From Nocardia sp. NBC_00565 (GTDB taxonomy: Bacteria; Actinomycetota; Actinomycetes; Mycobacteriales; Mycobacteriaceae): a DNA stretch of 64,000 nt. Below the pieces are notes generated by a model, which was given only the letters and a program-made list of their open reading frames with translations, was not told the DNA's origin and made no database searches. This document shows positions 25,904 through 34,192 of this stretch, piece after piece. The translations under genes were made by a program, and so were the position numbers. The stretch covers positions 5,456,001-5,520,000 of the forward strand of contig NZ_CP107785.1 in NCBI RefSeq assembly GCF_036345915.1. Direction: 5' to 3'. Position 1 is the stretch's first letter; each line of letters opens with the position of its first letter.

Positions 25904-26668
25904 TCACAACGGCGTGACGTATGCGCCGGAGATACCACCGTCCACCAGGAACTGCGACGCGGTGATGAACGAGGAGTCGTCGCTGGCCAGAAATGCGACG
26001 GCGGCGGCGATCTCCTCCGGCTCGGCGAAGCGGCCGACGGGGATGTGCACCAGCCGACGCGCGGCCCGTTCGGGATCCTTGGCGAACAACTCCTGCAGCA
26101 AGGGGGTGTTCACCGGTCCGGGGCACAACGCGTTGACGCGAATTCCGTTGCGGGCGAACTGCACACCGAGTTCGCGGCTCATCGCGAGCACACCGCCCTT
26201 GGATGCGGTGTAGGAGATCTGCGAGGTCGCGGCACCCATGACGGCGACGAAGGACGCGGTGTTGATCACCGAGCCCTTACCCCGCTCGAGCATGTGGTTG
26301 ATGGCGTACTTGCTGCACAGATACACCGAGGTCAGGTTGACCTCCTGTACCCGGCGCCAGGCGTCGATACCGGTGGTGAGGATCGAATCGTCTTCAGGCG
26401 GTGAGATGCCCGCATTGTTGAAGGCGATATCGAGTCCGCCGTAGGTGTCGACGGCGGTCTGGAACAGGGCCTCGACCTGAGCCTCGTCGGTGACGTCGAC
26501 CTTGACGAACAGTCCGCCGACCTCCTCGGCCGCGGCCTCCCCCGCGACTACGTCGATATCGGCGACGACGACCTTGGCGCCCTCCGCGGCGAACCGGCGG
26601 ACCGTGGCCAGGCCGATACCGCTGCCGCCACCGGTGACGACGGCGACTCGATCCTGTAAGCGCTGCAA
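25904..26668 (-). CDS. Short-chain dehydrogenase/reductase
   Basis: 254 aa classical SDR: TGGGSGIG cofactor loop (12-19), NNAG, catalytic Ser in VINTASFVAVMG and Tyr-x-x-x-Lys in YTASKGG. It is 30 bases downstream of the aldehyde dehydrogenase gene in the same direction. In similar actinobacterial clusters with glutamine synthetase-like and amidohydrolase genes it is annotated 3-oxoacyl-ACP reductase; here a role in the same amine catabolic path is inferred only from position. Confidence 0.92.
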   Translation of the reverse strand: MQRLQDRVAVVTGGGSGIGLATVRRFAAEGAKVVVADIDVVAGEAAAEEVGGLFVKVDVTDEAQVEALFQTAVDTYGGLDIAFNNAGISPPEDDSILTTGIDAWRRVQEVNLTSVYLCSKYAINHMLERGKGSVINTASFVAVMGAATSQISYTASKGGVLAMSRELGVQFARNGIRVNALCPGPVNTPLLQELFAKDPERAARRLVHIPVGRFAEPEEIAAAVAFLASDDSSFITASQFLVDGGISGAYVTPL

Positions 26669-26698
26669 CGCATCTCCTACTCGATTGGTTGGTGGCGA

Positions 26699-28060
26699 TC
26701 AGTTGGTGGCGATGAAAACGTTCTTGGTCTCGGTAAAGGCCAGTGCCGCATCGGGTCCGAGTTCGCGCCCGAGCCCGGACTGTTTGAATCCGCCGAACGG
26801 CGTCCAATACCGCACCGAGGAATGCGAATTCACCGACAGGTTGCCGGCCTCGACACCGCGCGACACCCGCAGCGCCCGGCCGACGTCATTGGTCCAGATG
26901 GAGCCGGACAGACCGTATTCGGTGTCATTGGCGATACGCAGAGCGTCGGCCTCGTCCTCGAACGGGACCACCGCGACCACGGGGCCGAACACTTCCTCGG
27001 TCAGCACTCGATCAGCGGGCGCGTCGGGCAGCACAACCGTTGGCGGATACCAGAATCCGGGTCCGTCGATCTGGGTACCGGTGAACGCGACCTTGGTCGA
27101 CGGCTCGATGAACGAGGCGACGCGAGCCCGGTGCGCGGCCGAGATCAGCGGACCCATCTCGGTGGACTCCGCACCCGGGTCACCGACCTGCACGCCGCGC
27201 ACGGCAGGTTCCAGCAGCTCGAGGAATCGGTCGAATACACTGCGCTGCACCAGAATCCGGGAACGCGCACAGCAGTCCTGCCCGGCATTGTCGAAGACGC
27301 CATACGGTGCGGTCGCGGCCGCACGCTCCAGATCGGCATCGGCGAATACGATATTGGCGCTCTTACCGCCCAATTCGAGGGTCACGCGCTTCACCTGCTG
27401 CGCGCACCCGGCCATGATCTGCTTACCCACCTCGGTAGAGCCGGTGAATACCACCTTCCGCACGGCGGGATGGGTCACGAACCGTTGCCCGACCACCGAA
27501 CCCTTACCGGGCAGAACCTGGAAGACATCCGCTGGCAACCCCGCTTCGAGCGCGAGTTCGCCGAGCCGGATCGCGGTCAGCGGGGTCAGTTCGGCGGGTT
27601 TGAGCACGACGGTGTTCCCGGCGGCCAGCGCGGGCCCGAAACCCCATGCCGCGATCGGCATCGGGAAGTTCCACGGCACGATCACGCCGACCACGCCGAG
27701 CGGTTCGTGGAAGGTGATGTCCACTCCGCCCGCGACCGGAATCTGGTTGCCCAGTAGCCGTTCCGGGATGCCGGCGGCGAAATGCAGCACATCGCGGACA
27801 TTGCCCGCCTCCCAGCGCGCATTGCCGATGGTGTGCCCGGCGTTGGCGACCTCCAACTGCGCCAACTGCTCGAGATTCGCGTCGACGGCCTCGGCGAACC
27901 GGCGCAGCAGCCGGGCCCGGTCGCCGGGTGCGACCTCGCGCCAACTCACGGCCGCGCGCTGCGCCCGTTCGATGGCCGCGTCGGTCTCGGCCGCGCCCAC
28001 CAGTTCGAGCGTCGCGACGACCTGCTCGGTCGCCGGGTTGACCACCTGCGTTGTCGTCAC
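26699..28060 (-). CDS. Aldehyde dehydrogenase
   Basis: 453 aa. Catalytic Cys lies in AGQDCCARSRI and the general base Glu in VTLELGGKSANIVF; the NAD-binding FTGSTEVGKQI is present. Start GTG 28060 is chosen because it overlaps the stop of the preceding amidohydrolase gene (GTGA) and has AAGGGA upstream; it gives the normal N-terminus TTTQVVNPATEQ. In the gamma-glutamyl polyamine route this enzyme would oxidise gamma-glutamyl-aminobutyraldehyde or a similar aldehyde. Confidence 0.93.
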   Translation of the reverse strand: MTTTQVVNPATEQVVATLELVGAAETDAAIERAQRAAVSWREVAPGDRARLLRRFAEAVDANLEQLAQLEVANAGHTIGNARWEAGNVRDVLHFAAGIPERLLGNQIPVAGGVDITFHEPLGVVGVIVPWNFPMPIAAWGFGPALAAGNTVVLKPAELTPLTAIRLGELALEAGLPADVFQVLPGKGSVVGQRFVTHPAVRKVVFTGSTEVGKQIMAGCAQQVKRVTLELGGKSANIVFADADLERAAATAPYGVFDNAGQDCCARSRILVQRSVFDRFLELLEPAVRGVQVGDPGAESTEMGPLISAAHRARVASFIEPSTKVAFTGTQIDGPGFWYPPTVVLPDAPADRVLTEEVFGPVVAVVPFEDEADALRIANDTEYGLSGSIWTNDVGRALRVSRGVEAGNLSVNSHSSVRYWTPFGGFKQSGLGRELGPDAALAFTETKNVFIATN

Positions 28061-28806
28061 GGATTCCGTTCCCTTCGATATGTCGCCGCCGCCTCGACCA
28101 GTGCCCGCATCAGCCGGATATCGGCCGCGTCCGCCTCCGGATGCCATTGCACACCGACCAGGAACGAGCCGTCCGTCATCTCCGCCGCCTCGATCGTGCC
28201 GTCCGGTGTGCGCGCGGTCGCGACCAGGCCTTCGGCCAGGATGGCGATGGCCTGATGATGGTGGCAGTTCGCCTTCACCTCGGGTCCGGTAATGGCGGCG
28301 ACGCGGCTGCCCGGCACCGTCGACACCCGGGTCGGATAGAAGCCGCCCGGCGTTCCGGAATGGTCGTCATTGCCGAGAAGATCGGGCAGATGCTGGATCA
28401 GTGTGCCGCCGAACGCGACATTGACCACCTGCAGGCCACGGCAGATCGCGAGGATCGGCAGACCGGCGGCGCGCGCCAAGGCGAGCAGGGCGAATTCGGA
28501 CTCGTCGCGATCGGCTTTGAGCGGGCCGAGCGCCGGATCCGGTGGCGCGTCGTAGCGCGCCGGGTCGACATCGGCGCCGCCGGTCAGCACCAGCCCGTCG
28601 AGCCGATCGATCAGCTCCGCGCGCGCCACCCCGTTAGGCGGAAGAAGCACCGGGATGCCACCCGCGCGCTCCACCATCCGCACGTAGTTGTGCTGCAGCA
28701 CCGCGCTCTCCACATCCCAGGTGCCGAACCGGGTCTGCTCCACATACGTCGGCAGGCCGATGATCGGACGGGGTTCGGGTGAAACCTCAGAGCCGCTCGA
28801 AACCAC
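28057..28806 (-). CDS. Gamma-glutamyl-GABA hydrolase-like class I amidotransferase (PuuD-type)
   Basis: 249 aa. Nucleophile Cys in LAICRGLQVVN and the His in VQWHPEAD form the class I glutamine-amidotransferase triad with the following Glu; LTGGADVDPA is typical of the PuuD group (peptidase C26). Start GTG 28806 overlaps the end of the glutamine synthetase gene by 20 bases and has GGGAG 7 bases upstream. Role inferred: removal of the glutamyl group at the end of polyamine breakdown. Confidence 0.9.
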   Translation of the reverse strand: MVSSGSEVSPEPRPIIGLPTYVEQTRFGTWDVESAVLQHNYVRMVERAGGIPVLLPPNGVARAELIDRLDGLVLTGGADVDPARYDAPPDPALGPLKADRDESEFALLALARAAGLPILAICRGLQVVNVAFGGTLIQHLPDLLGNDDHSGTPGGFYPTRVSTVPGSRVAAITGPEVKANCHHHQAIAILAEGLVATARTPDGTIEAAEMTDGSFLVGVQWHPEADAADIRLMRALVEAAATYRRERNP

Positions 28807-30151
28807 GGATTCGCTCCCAATCGGTGACCGCGGCGTCGAAGGCGTCCAGCTCGACCTGTGCCGCATTCCGATAATGGTCCACCACGTCGTCGCCGAACGC
28901 TGTCCGTGCCACCTTGCTCTCGCCAAACAATTGCGCCGCTTCCCGCAGCGTACGCGGCACCCGCGGACGCTGAGAGCGGTAGGCGTTCCCGTGGAACTCC
29001 GGCTCGAGCGGCAGCCGGTGCTCGATGCCGTGCAGCCCGGCCGCGATGGTCGCGGCCACGGCCAGGTACGGATTCACATCGCCGCCCGGAATCCGGTTCT
29101 CGAACCGCAACGACGGGCCCTCCCCCACCACGCGCAGCGCACAGGTCCGGTTGTCGCGTCCCCACGCCAGCGCGGTCGGCGCGAAACTGCCGGACACGAA
29201 TCGCTTGTAGGAGTTGATATTCGGTGCGAGCAGATAGGTGAACTCGCGCAGGCAATCCAGTTGTCCCGCAAGGAAATGCCGCATCAGCGAGGAGGTGCCG
29301 TGCGGACCGTCGCCCGCGAATACCGCCTCCCCCGATTCACCGCGCATGCTCAAGTGAATGTGGCACGAATTGCCTTCGCGCTCATTGTATTTCGCCATGA
29401 AACTGAGACTGCGCCCCTCCTGGGCGGCGATCTCCTTGGCGCCGTTCTTGTAGATGCTGTGGTTGTCGCAGGTGATGAGCGCTTCGTCATAGCGGAACGC
29501 GATCTCGTGCTGGCCCGGATTACATTCGCCCTTGGCCGACTCGACATACAGGCCGGCACCGGCCATTTCGTTGCGGATGCGCCGCAGCAGCGGCTCGATG
29601 CGCGCGGTGCCCAGCATCGAGTAGTCGACGTTGTACTGGTTCGCGGGCCGCAGATCGCGATATCCGGAATTCCACGCGGCCTCGTAACTGTCGTCGAAGA
29701 CCAGGAATTCCAGTTCGGTCCCGACGAACGCCCGCAACCCGCGCTCGGCCAACCGATCCAGCTGCGCCCGCAAGACCTGCCGCGGCGACACCGTGACCGG
29801 CTTGTTCGCCGGATCCACCTGCTCGACATCGCACAGCACCAGCGCGGTGCCCGGCTGCCACGGCACCAGCCGCAAGGTGCTCAGATCCGGCCGCAGCACG
29901 AAGTCGCCGTAGCCGGTGTCCCACGAGGACATCGCGTATCCGTCGACCGTCGTCATCTCGACATCGACGGCGAGCAGATAGTTACACGCCTCGGTCGCGT
30001 GCGACACTATCTCGTCCAGGAAAAACCTTGCGGCACAACGCTTCCCCTGCAACCGCCCCTGCATATCGGTCATGGCGACCAGCACGGTGTCGATCTCCCC
30101 CGCCTCGACCAGCGCCCGCAACCGCACCAATTCCAGCATCCCCGTACGCAT
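28787..30151 (-). CDS. Glutamine synthetase-like gamma-glutamylpolyamine synthetase
   Basis: 454 aa. VGTELEFLVFD, the metal site block around ECNPGQHEIAFRY, SCHIHLSM and the ATP-grip RFENRIPGGDVNPY are glutamine synthetase motifs. The short N-terminus and KGVRC-like MTDMQGRLQGKR place it with PuuA/GlnA3/GlnA4-type enzymes that glutamylate amines and not with true GlnA. Start ATG 30151. First gene of a tightly packed operon with amidohydrolase, aldehyde dehydrogenase and SDR, the enzyme set for polyamine or monoamine use as a nitrogen source. Confidence 0.9.
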   Translation of the reverse strand: MRTGMLELVRLRALVEAGEIDTVLVAMTDMQGRLQGKRCAARFFLDEIVSHATEACNYLLAVDVEMTTVDGYAMSSWDTGYGDFVLRPDLSTLRLVPWQPGTALVLCDVEQVDPANKPVTVSPRQVLRAQLDRLAERGLRAFVGTELEFLVFDDSYEAAWNSGYRDLRPANQYNVDYSMLGTARIEPLLRRIRNEMAGAGLYVESAKGECNPGQHEIAFRYDEALITCDNHSIYKNGAKEIAAQEGRSLSFMAKYNEREGNSCHIHLSMRGESGEAVFAGDGPHGTSSLMRHFLAGQLDCLREFTYLLAPNINSYKRFVSGSFAPTALAWGRDNRTCALRVVGEGPSLRFENRIPGGDVNPYLAVAATIAAGLHGIEHRLPLEPEFHGNAYRSQRPRVPRTLREAAQLFGESKVARTAFGDDVVDHYRNAAQVELDAFDAAVTDWERIRGFERL

Positions 30152-30206
30152 CCACGACCCCTCTCGGCATCAACCGTGCCCACGCTAGAGGAAAAGGTCC
30201 GCGCAT

Positions 30207-31955
30207 GTGACCCGACACACAAAACCCGATGGTCGGTTGTCCACCTCATATTCGGTGGCCTGCGAACCCAGTGCGTATTCGGCGTCGGTGTTGAATGGCC
30301 TGGTGGAGGACGTACCGTTCGACCGATCGCACCACCCGGTGCCGACGCCACCGCGGCGGCGGGCACTGCTGTTCGGCTCGGCGCATCCGGGTTGGCGGTG
30401 GGCGGTGGCGGCGCGGTCGGCGATCGCATTCGGGCTGCCCGCGCTGATCGTGCTGGCGGTGGGTCATCAGCAGCAGGCGATGATCGTCGCGCTCGGGGCG
30501 TTCGCGGTGCTCTACGGTGAGGGACGCGCATATCGGATGCGTTGGCGGGTAGTGCTGCTCGCGGGTGCGGGGTTCCTGACGGCCGCGGCTATCGGGGCCG
30601 TAGTCGGCAGCCACGATCTGGGGCAAGGAATCATCATCGTTGCGGCGCTTTCCGTGGTCGCCCTGGTCGCGAGCTACGTCATGGTCGCAGGCCGAGCCGG
30701 GCCGCCCGGCATGTTCTTCTTCGTCCTGGCCTGCGCGGTCGCGATGCGGATGGCATCCGCTGGAGTTTCGGTGCCGGTGATCGTGGGATACACCGCGCTC
30801 GGGGTGCTGAGTTCGGTGCTGGTCTCGATGAGTCCGCTGCTGCGCGATGCGCACGCGCCGGAAAAGACCGCGGCGGCAGCGGGTCTGCGAGCCGTCGATG
30901 CCTACCTCGAATGCCTGGAACGCGCGCAGCCGTCCGCCGCCGAGCGGCATGTGGCGGGCGCGGCCATGCATACCGCCTGGGCAACCGTCCACGACGCGGG
31001 TCTGCCGGCTCGCGCACCGGATTCGGGGATCGTCCAGACGATGCTGACCGCACACCGTCGATTCATCGGAGCGGCCGACGACGAATCCGCACTCGACATA
31101 CCGGTGCCGATGACGCGGCCGACGATCGCCGAGCGGCTGCGGCGCTCGCTCACGATTCGATCGCATGCGGCGACAACCGCGCTGCGCACGCTGGCCGCCG
31201 CCGGGATCGCGGGCGGTCTCAGCGTGCTACTCGACCTGGGCCGACCGGACTGGGCAGTGATCACCGCGGTGCTGGTACTCAATCTGGGGCCGGATCGAAT
31301 CGTCGGCACCGTGCGCGCGCTGCATCGCGTCGGCGGCACGGTCATCGGGTTGGCGGTGTTCGCGGTCATGCACGCGTTGTCGCCGTCGGGCGTGGTTCTG
31401 GTGCTGGTCCTCATGGCGCTGATGTTCCTGACGGATCTGTTCGTGGCCCGCAATTACGGCATCGCCGTCATCTTCATCACGCCGCTGGCATTGCTCATCA
31501 GCGGCTCACTGGGCGGGCCGATAGTGGTGCCGATCCGCGATCGGTTGATCGAAACGCTGGTCGGCGCACTGGTCGCGGTGATGGCGATGTGGACGATCGT
31601 GCCCCGCGCCCATCGCCACGACCTGCGCTGGAACGAATCGCGAGTGCTGCGGGTGGCGTCGAACCTGCTCGAGACACTGCGCACAAAACCACCCACCGAT
31701 TCAACCCCCCTGCGCCTGCGCCGAGATCTCCAATTCGAACTCGTCGGCAACCACCTCAGCGGTGTCGCCGCATTCCGCGATGAACCGGCATGGACACAGG
31801 AGCGGTGGCCCCGACACGCCGAGATCGGCCGGATCGGTTACGACCTGCTCGCCGAGTGCTGGATGACGCCCGCGAACCAACTGCTCGCCGACCCCGACAG
31901 CTGGACCCGACAAATCCAGCGTCTGACCGGCTCCGCGACATCTCGACAGTCGTGA
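30207..31955 (+). CDS. FUSC-family membrane protein (aromatic acid exporter type)
   Basis: 582 aa if translation begins at GTG 30207 (AAAGG 9 bases before); later GTGs at 30288 or 30303 are also possible. Two sets of hydrophobic helices (about 70-190 and 320-440) flank a soluble linker, the arrangement of FUSC/YccS/AaeB proteins. Arg/Asp-bearing DLFVARNYGIAVIFITPLAL is the second-repeat signature. It is divergent from the glutamine synthetase operon, 55 bases away. Substrate unknown. Confidence 0.85.
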   Translation: MTRHTKPDGRLSTSYSVACEPSAYSASVLNGLVEDVPFDRSHHPVPTPPRRRALLFGSAHPGWRWAVAARSAIAFGLPALIVLAVGHQQQAMIVALGAFAVLYGEGRAYRMRWRVVLLAGAGFLTAAAIGAVVGSHDLGQGIIIVAALSVVALVASYVMVAGRAGPPGMFFFVLACAVAMRMASAGVSVPVIVGYTALGVLSSVLVSMSPLLRDAHAPEKTAAAAGLRAVDAYLECLERAQPSAAERHVAGAAMHTAWATVHDAGLPARAPDSGIVQTMLTAHRRFIGAADDESALDIPVPMTRPTIAERLRRSLTIRSHAATTALRTLAAAGIAGGLSVLLDLGRPDWAVITAVLVLNLGPDRIVGTVRALHRVGGTVIGLAVFAVMHALSPSGVVLVLVLMALMFLTDLFVARNYGIAVIFITPLALLISGSLGGPIVVPIRDRLIETLVGALVAVMAMWTIVPRAHRHDLRWNESRVLRVASNLLETLRTKPPTDSTPLRLRRDLQFELVGNHLSGVAAFRDEPAWTQERWPRHAEIGRIGYDLLAECWMTPANQLLADPDSWTRQIQRLTGSATSRQS

Positions 31956-31962
31956 ACGCTGA

Positions 31963-32451
31963 CTATTCGATGTCCGTGTCACCGTCGACAACGGTGTCCA
32001 AGTGCGCCGCGAGATCCTCGACGAGGCGACCGAGTAGTCGGACGAGTTCGCGCTGGTCGGATTCGGGCCACGCGGACAGTGCTTGACCGAACCAGCCGTT
32101 GACGACCTGCAGGTAGCGGCCGACGAGTTTCTCCCCGGACGGGGTGAGTGTGATCAGGCGGACTCGTTGGTCGTCGGGATCCGGAACGCGTTGGACCAGT
32201 CGGCGCTGCTCGAGCCCGTTCAACTGCCGGGTGACGTGCGGGCCTGCGACCTGCATGCGGGTCGCGATCTCGCCGACCCGCAGCGGCTGACCGGCCGCCT
32301 CGAGGATCACCAGGATCGTCATCGCGGGTCGCTCCACTGTGATTCCGGCCGAGGTGGTCGCCCGCTCGAACAACTGACCGCGACCGAGTGTGGCACTGAG
32401 CCGGGTCATGCGCGGCAATAGTCCGAGCAGAGCGTCGTTCTCGCTGGTCAT
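31963..32451 (-). CDS. MarR family transcriptional regulator
   Basis: 162 aa. Winged helix: LRVGEIATRMQVAGPHVTRQ then VQRVPDPDDQRVRLITLT with the DxRxx wing. ATG 32451 behind CGGAGGG. Divergent from the FAD monooxygenase gene, with two near-identical palindromes between the genes that are almost certainly its operators. Confidence 0.94.
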   Translation of the reverse strand: MTSENDALLGLLPRMTRLSATLGRGQLFERATTSAGITVERPAMTILVILEAAGQPLRVGEIATRMQVAGPHVTRQLNGLEQRRLVQRVPDPDDQRVRLITLTPSGEKLVGRYLQVVNGWFGQALSAWPESDQRELVRLLGRLVEDLAAHLDTVVDGDTDIE

Positions 32452-32468
32452 CAGCCCTCCGTTGATAG

Positions 32469-32485
32469 ATACCTAAGTTAGGTAT
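32469..32485. promoter_or_regulatory. MarR operator 1
   Basis: ATACCTAA-G-TTAGGTAT is a perfect palindrome with 8-bp arms, 18 bases upstream of the MarR start. Confidence 0.85.
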
Positions 32486-32536
32486 ATTATAGCTCCATCC
32501 GAATCGACTCGCCGGATTCGGGCGTCGACATAAATA

Positions 32537-32553
32537 ATACCTAAGGTAGGTAA
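32537..32553. promoter_or_regulatory. MarR operator 2
   Basis: ATACCTAAGGTAGGTAA repeats operator 1 with one arm slightly imperfect and ends 5 bases before the monooxygenase ATG, so binding would block its ribosome site region and transcription start. Centres of the two sites are 68 bp apart. Confidence 0.82.
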
Positions 32554-32558
32554 ATAGC

Positions 32559-34118
32559 ATGGTGGATCGCTCCAGTTTCACGGAGGTGCTGATCGTCGGT
32601 GCCGGTCCGACCGGACTCACGCTGGCCTGCGACCTCTCCCGGCGCGGTATCGACGTCCGCGTGCTCGACCGCCTCGATGGGCCGAGCACGGCCTCGCGGG
32701 CCAAGACGATTCAGCCGCGAGCTCTCGAGGTGCTCGATGATCTCGGTGTTATCGACCGAGTCCTGCGGCTGGGTGCGATCCATGTGCCGACCCGGCACTA
32801 CGACCGTGACCGAGTGTTATCCGAAGCGGTGGAGGCGGCGGTCGGCATGACGGCGCCGGGTGTGCCCTACCCGCCGGTGTGGCTGTCACAACCGTTGCTG
32901 GAGGCGATCTTGCGTGATCGGCTGACCGAACTGGGCGGCCGAGTCGAATGGCGGTCAGCCGTAACCGGGTTGGTGCAGAACAGCGACAGCGTCGAGGTGA
33001 CCGTGCGCGTGACAGACGGCGACGAGCGGGTTCGCGCGCGGTATGTCGTCGGCTGTGACGGTGGCCGCAGTGTCGTCCGGCAACAGATCGGCAGCAGGCT
33101 CGAGGGTGACTCCTATGGCGCCCACCGCTGGTGGCTCGGCGATGTGCGCGTCGAGGGTCTCGACCGGCGCTGCCAGCACGTGTGGATGAGCCCGCAGCAC
33201 GGGATCCTGTCGCTGTTTCCGCTACCGAGCACCGACATCTGGCAGTTCCAGGCCTCCGTCCCCGCCGATGATCCCGAACCCGACCGACCCGCACTCGGAC
33301 TGTTCCGTCGCATCTTCGCCGAACGCGCCGGTGTGCCGGGAGTGACCCTCGAAGACGCGGGCTGGCTGTCGCTCTACCAGGTCAACGTATGCCTGGCCGA
33401 CCGGTATCGCGTCGGCAGTGTCTTCCTGGCCGGAGATGCCGCCCACGTGCATTCACCCGCCGGCGGTCAAGGCATGAACACCGGGATCCAGGACGCCTAC
33501 AACCTGGGGTGGAAACTCGCCGCTGTCCTGGGCGGCGCGGATCCGGACCTGCTGGATACCTACGAACTCGAACGACGACCCGTCGCCCGAGCCGTCCTCG
33601 ACGACAGCACGACTCGTCTGCATCAGTTCATGCGCGACGCCGCGAACGGTGACGGATCGTCCGCCCAGCGCGGACTCACCGACGACTTCACCACCGGACT
33701 CACCATCGGCTACCCCGACAGCCCCCTCACCCGCTCGACACCGGAGCCCGAGCACGCTGGCGTCCGTCCTGGCGATCGCGCTCCTGACGTGGTTTGTCGC
33801 GACCCTGTCGGCCACGACATTCGCCTGTTCGACGTGCTGCGGGGTCCGCACTGGACACTGCTGACCTTCGACCGCGGCCAGTCCGCGGCGTTGGATCCGA
33901 TCGACGACCCACTCGCCGTTCCGCTGCGAACGGTCCGGATCACCACCGACACCGCGGCCAGCGGCGCTGGAGTGCTCATCGATCCCAACGGTCAGGCCCA
34001 CCAGGTCTATGACATAGACGAGGACACGGCCGTGCTGATTCGCCCGGATGGCTATGTCGCCGCGCGCATCCGTTCTCGACGCGCCGATCCTGTTCTGCGG
34101 CTGAATTTCTCGTCTTGA
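32559..34118 (+). CDS. FAD-dependent aromatic monooxygenase (PHBH fold)
   Basis: 519 aa. VGAGPTGL (13-20) binds the FAD ADP part, CDGGRSVVR is the DG motif, and AGDAAHVHSPAGGQGMN is the GD motif. The C-terminal 130 residues (PGDRAPDVVCRD ... PHWTLLTF) are the thioredoxin-like tail of phenol-hydroxylase/rifampicin-monooxygenase relatives. The flavoenzyme hydroxylates phenolic substrates with NADPH. Its control by the divergent MarR regulator, a family that senses phenolics, fits an inducible detoxification or resistance role. The substrate is not determined. Confidence 0.93.
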   Translation: MVDRSSFTEVLIVGAGPTGLTLACDLSRRGIDVRVLDRLDGPSTASRAKTIQPRALEVLDDLGVIDRVLRLGAIHVPTRHYDRDRVLSEAVEAAVGMTAPGVPYPPVWLSQPLLEAILRDRLTELGGRVEWRSAVTGLVQNSDSVEVTVRVTDGDERVRARYVVGCDGGRSVVRQQIGSRLEGDSYGAHRWWLGDVRVEGLDRRCQHVWMSPQHGILSLFPLPSTDIWQFQASVPADDPEPDRPALGLFRRIFAERAGVPGVTLEDAGWLSLYQVNVCLADRYRVGSVFLAGDAAHVHSPAGGQGMNTGIQDAYNLGWKLAAVLGGADPDLLDTYELERRPVARAVLDDSTTRLHQFMRDAANGDGSSAQRGLTDDFTTGLTIGYPDSPLTRSTPEPEHAGVRPGDRAPDVVCRDPVGHDIRLFDVLRGPHWTLLTFDRGQSAALDPIDDPLAVPLRTVRITTDTAASGAGVLIDPNGQAHQVYDIDEDTAVLIRPDGYVAARIRSRRADPVLRLNFSS

Positions 34119-34192
34119 CGCGCGGCCGGATACGTCCAGTTCGTCGGAACTGGACCACGACAGCGGCTGGGCCGTGTATCTAGGGTCGGTGG

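Noticed and set aside
26490..28292. 600-codon plus-strand frame opposite the SDR and aldehyde dehydrogenase genes
   Set aside because: Shadow of two conserved genes; its product is Ser/Thr/Pro/Arg-rich without motifs.
28688..30520. 610-codon plus-strand frame opposite the glutamine synthetase gene
   Set aside because: Shadow of a conserved gene; no domain.
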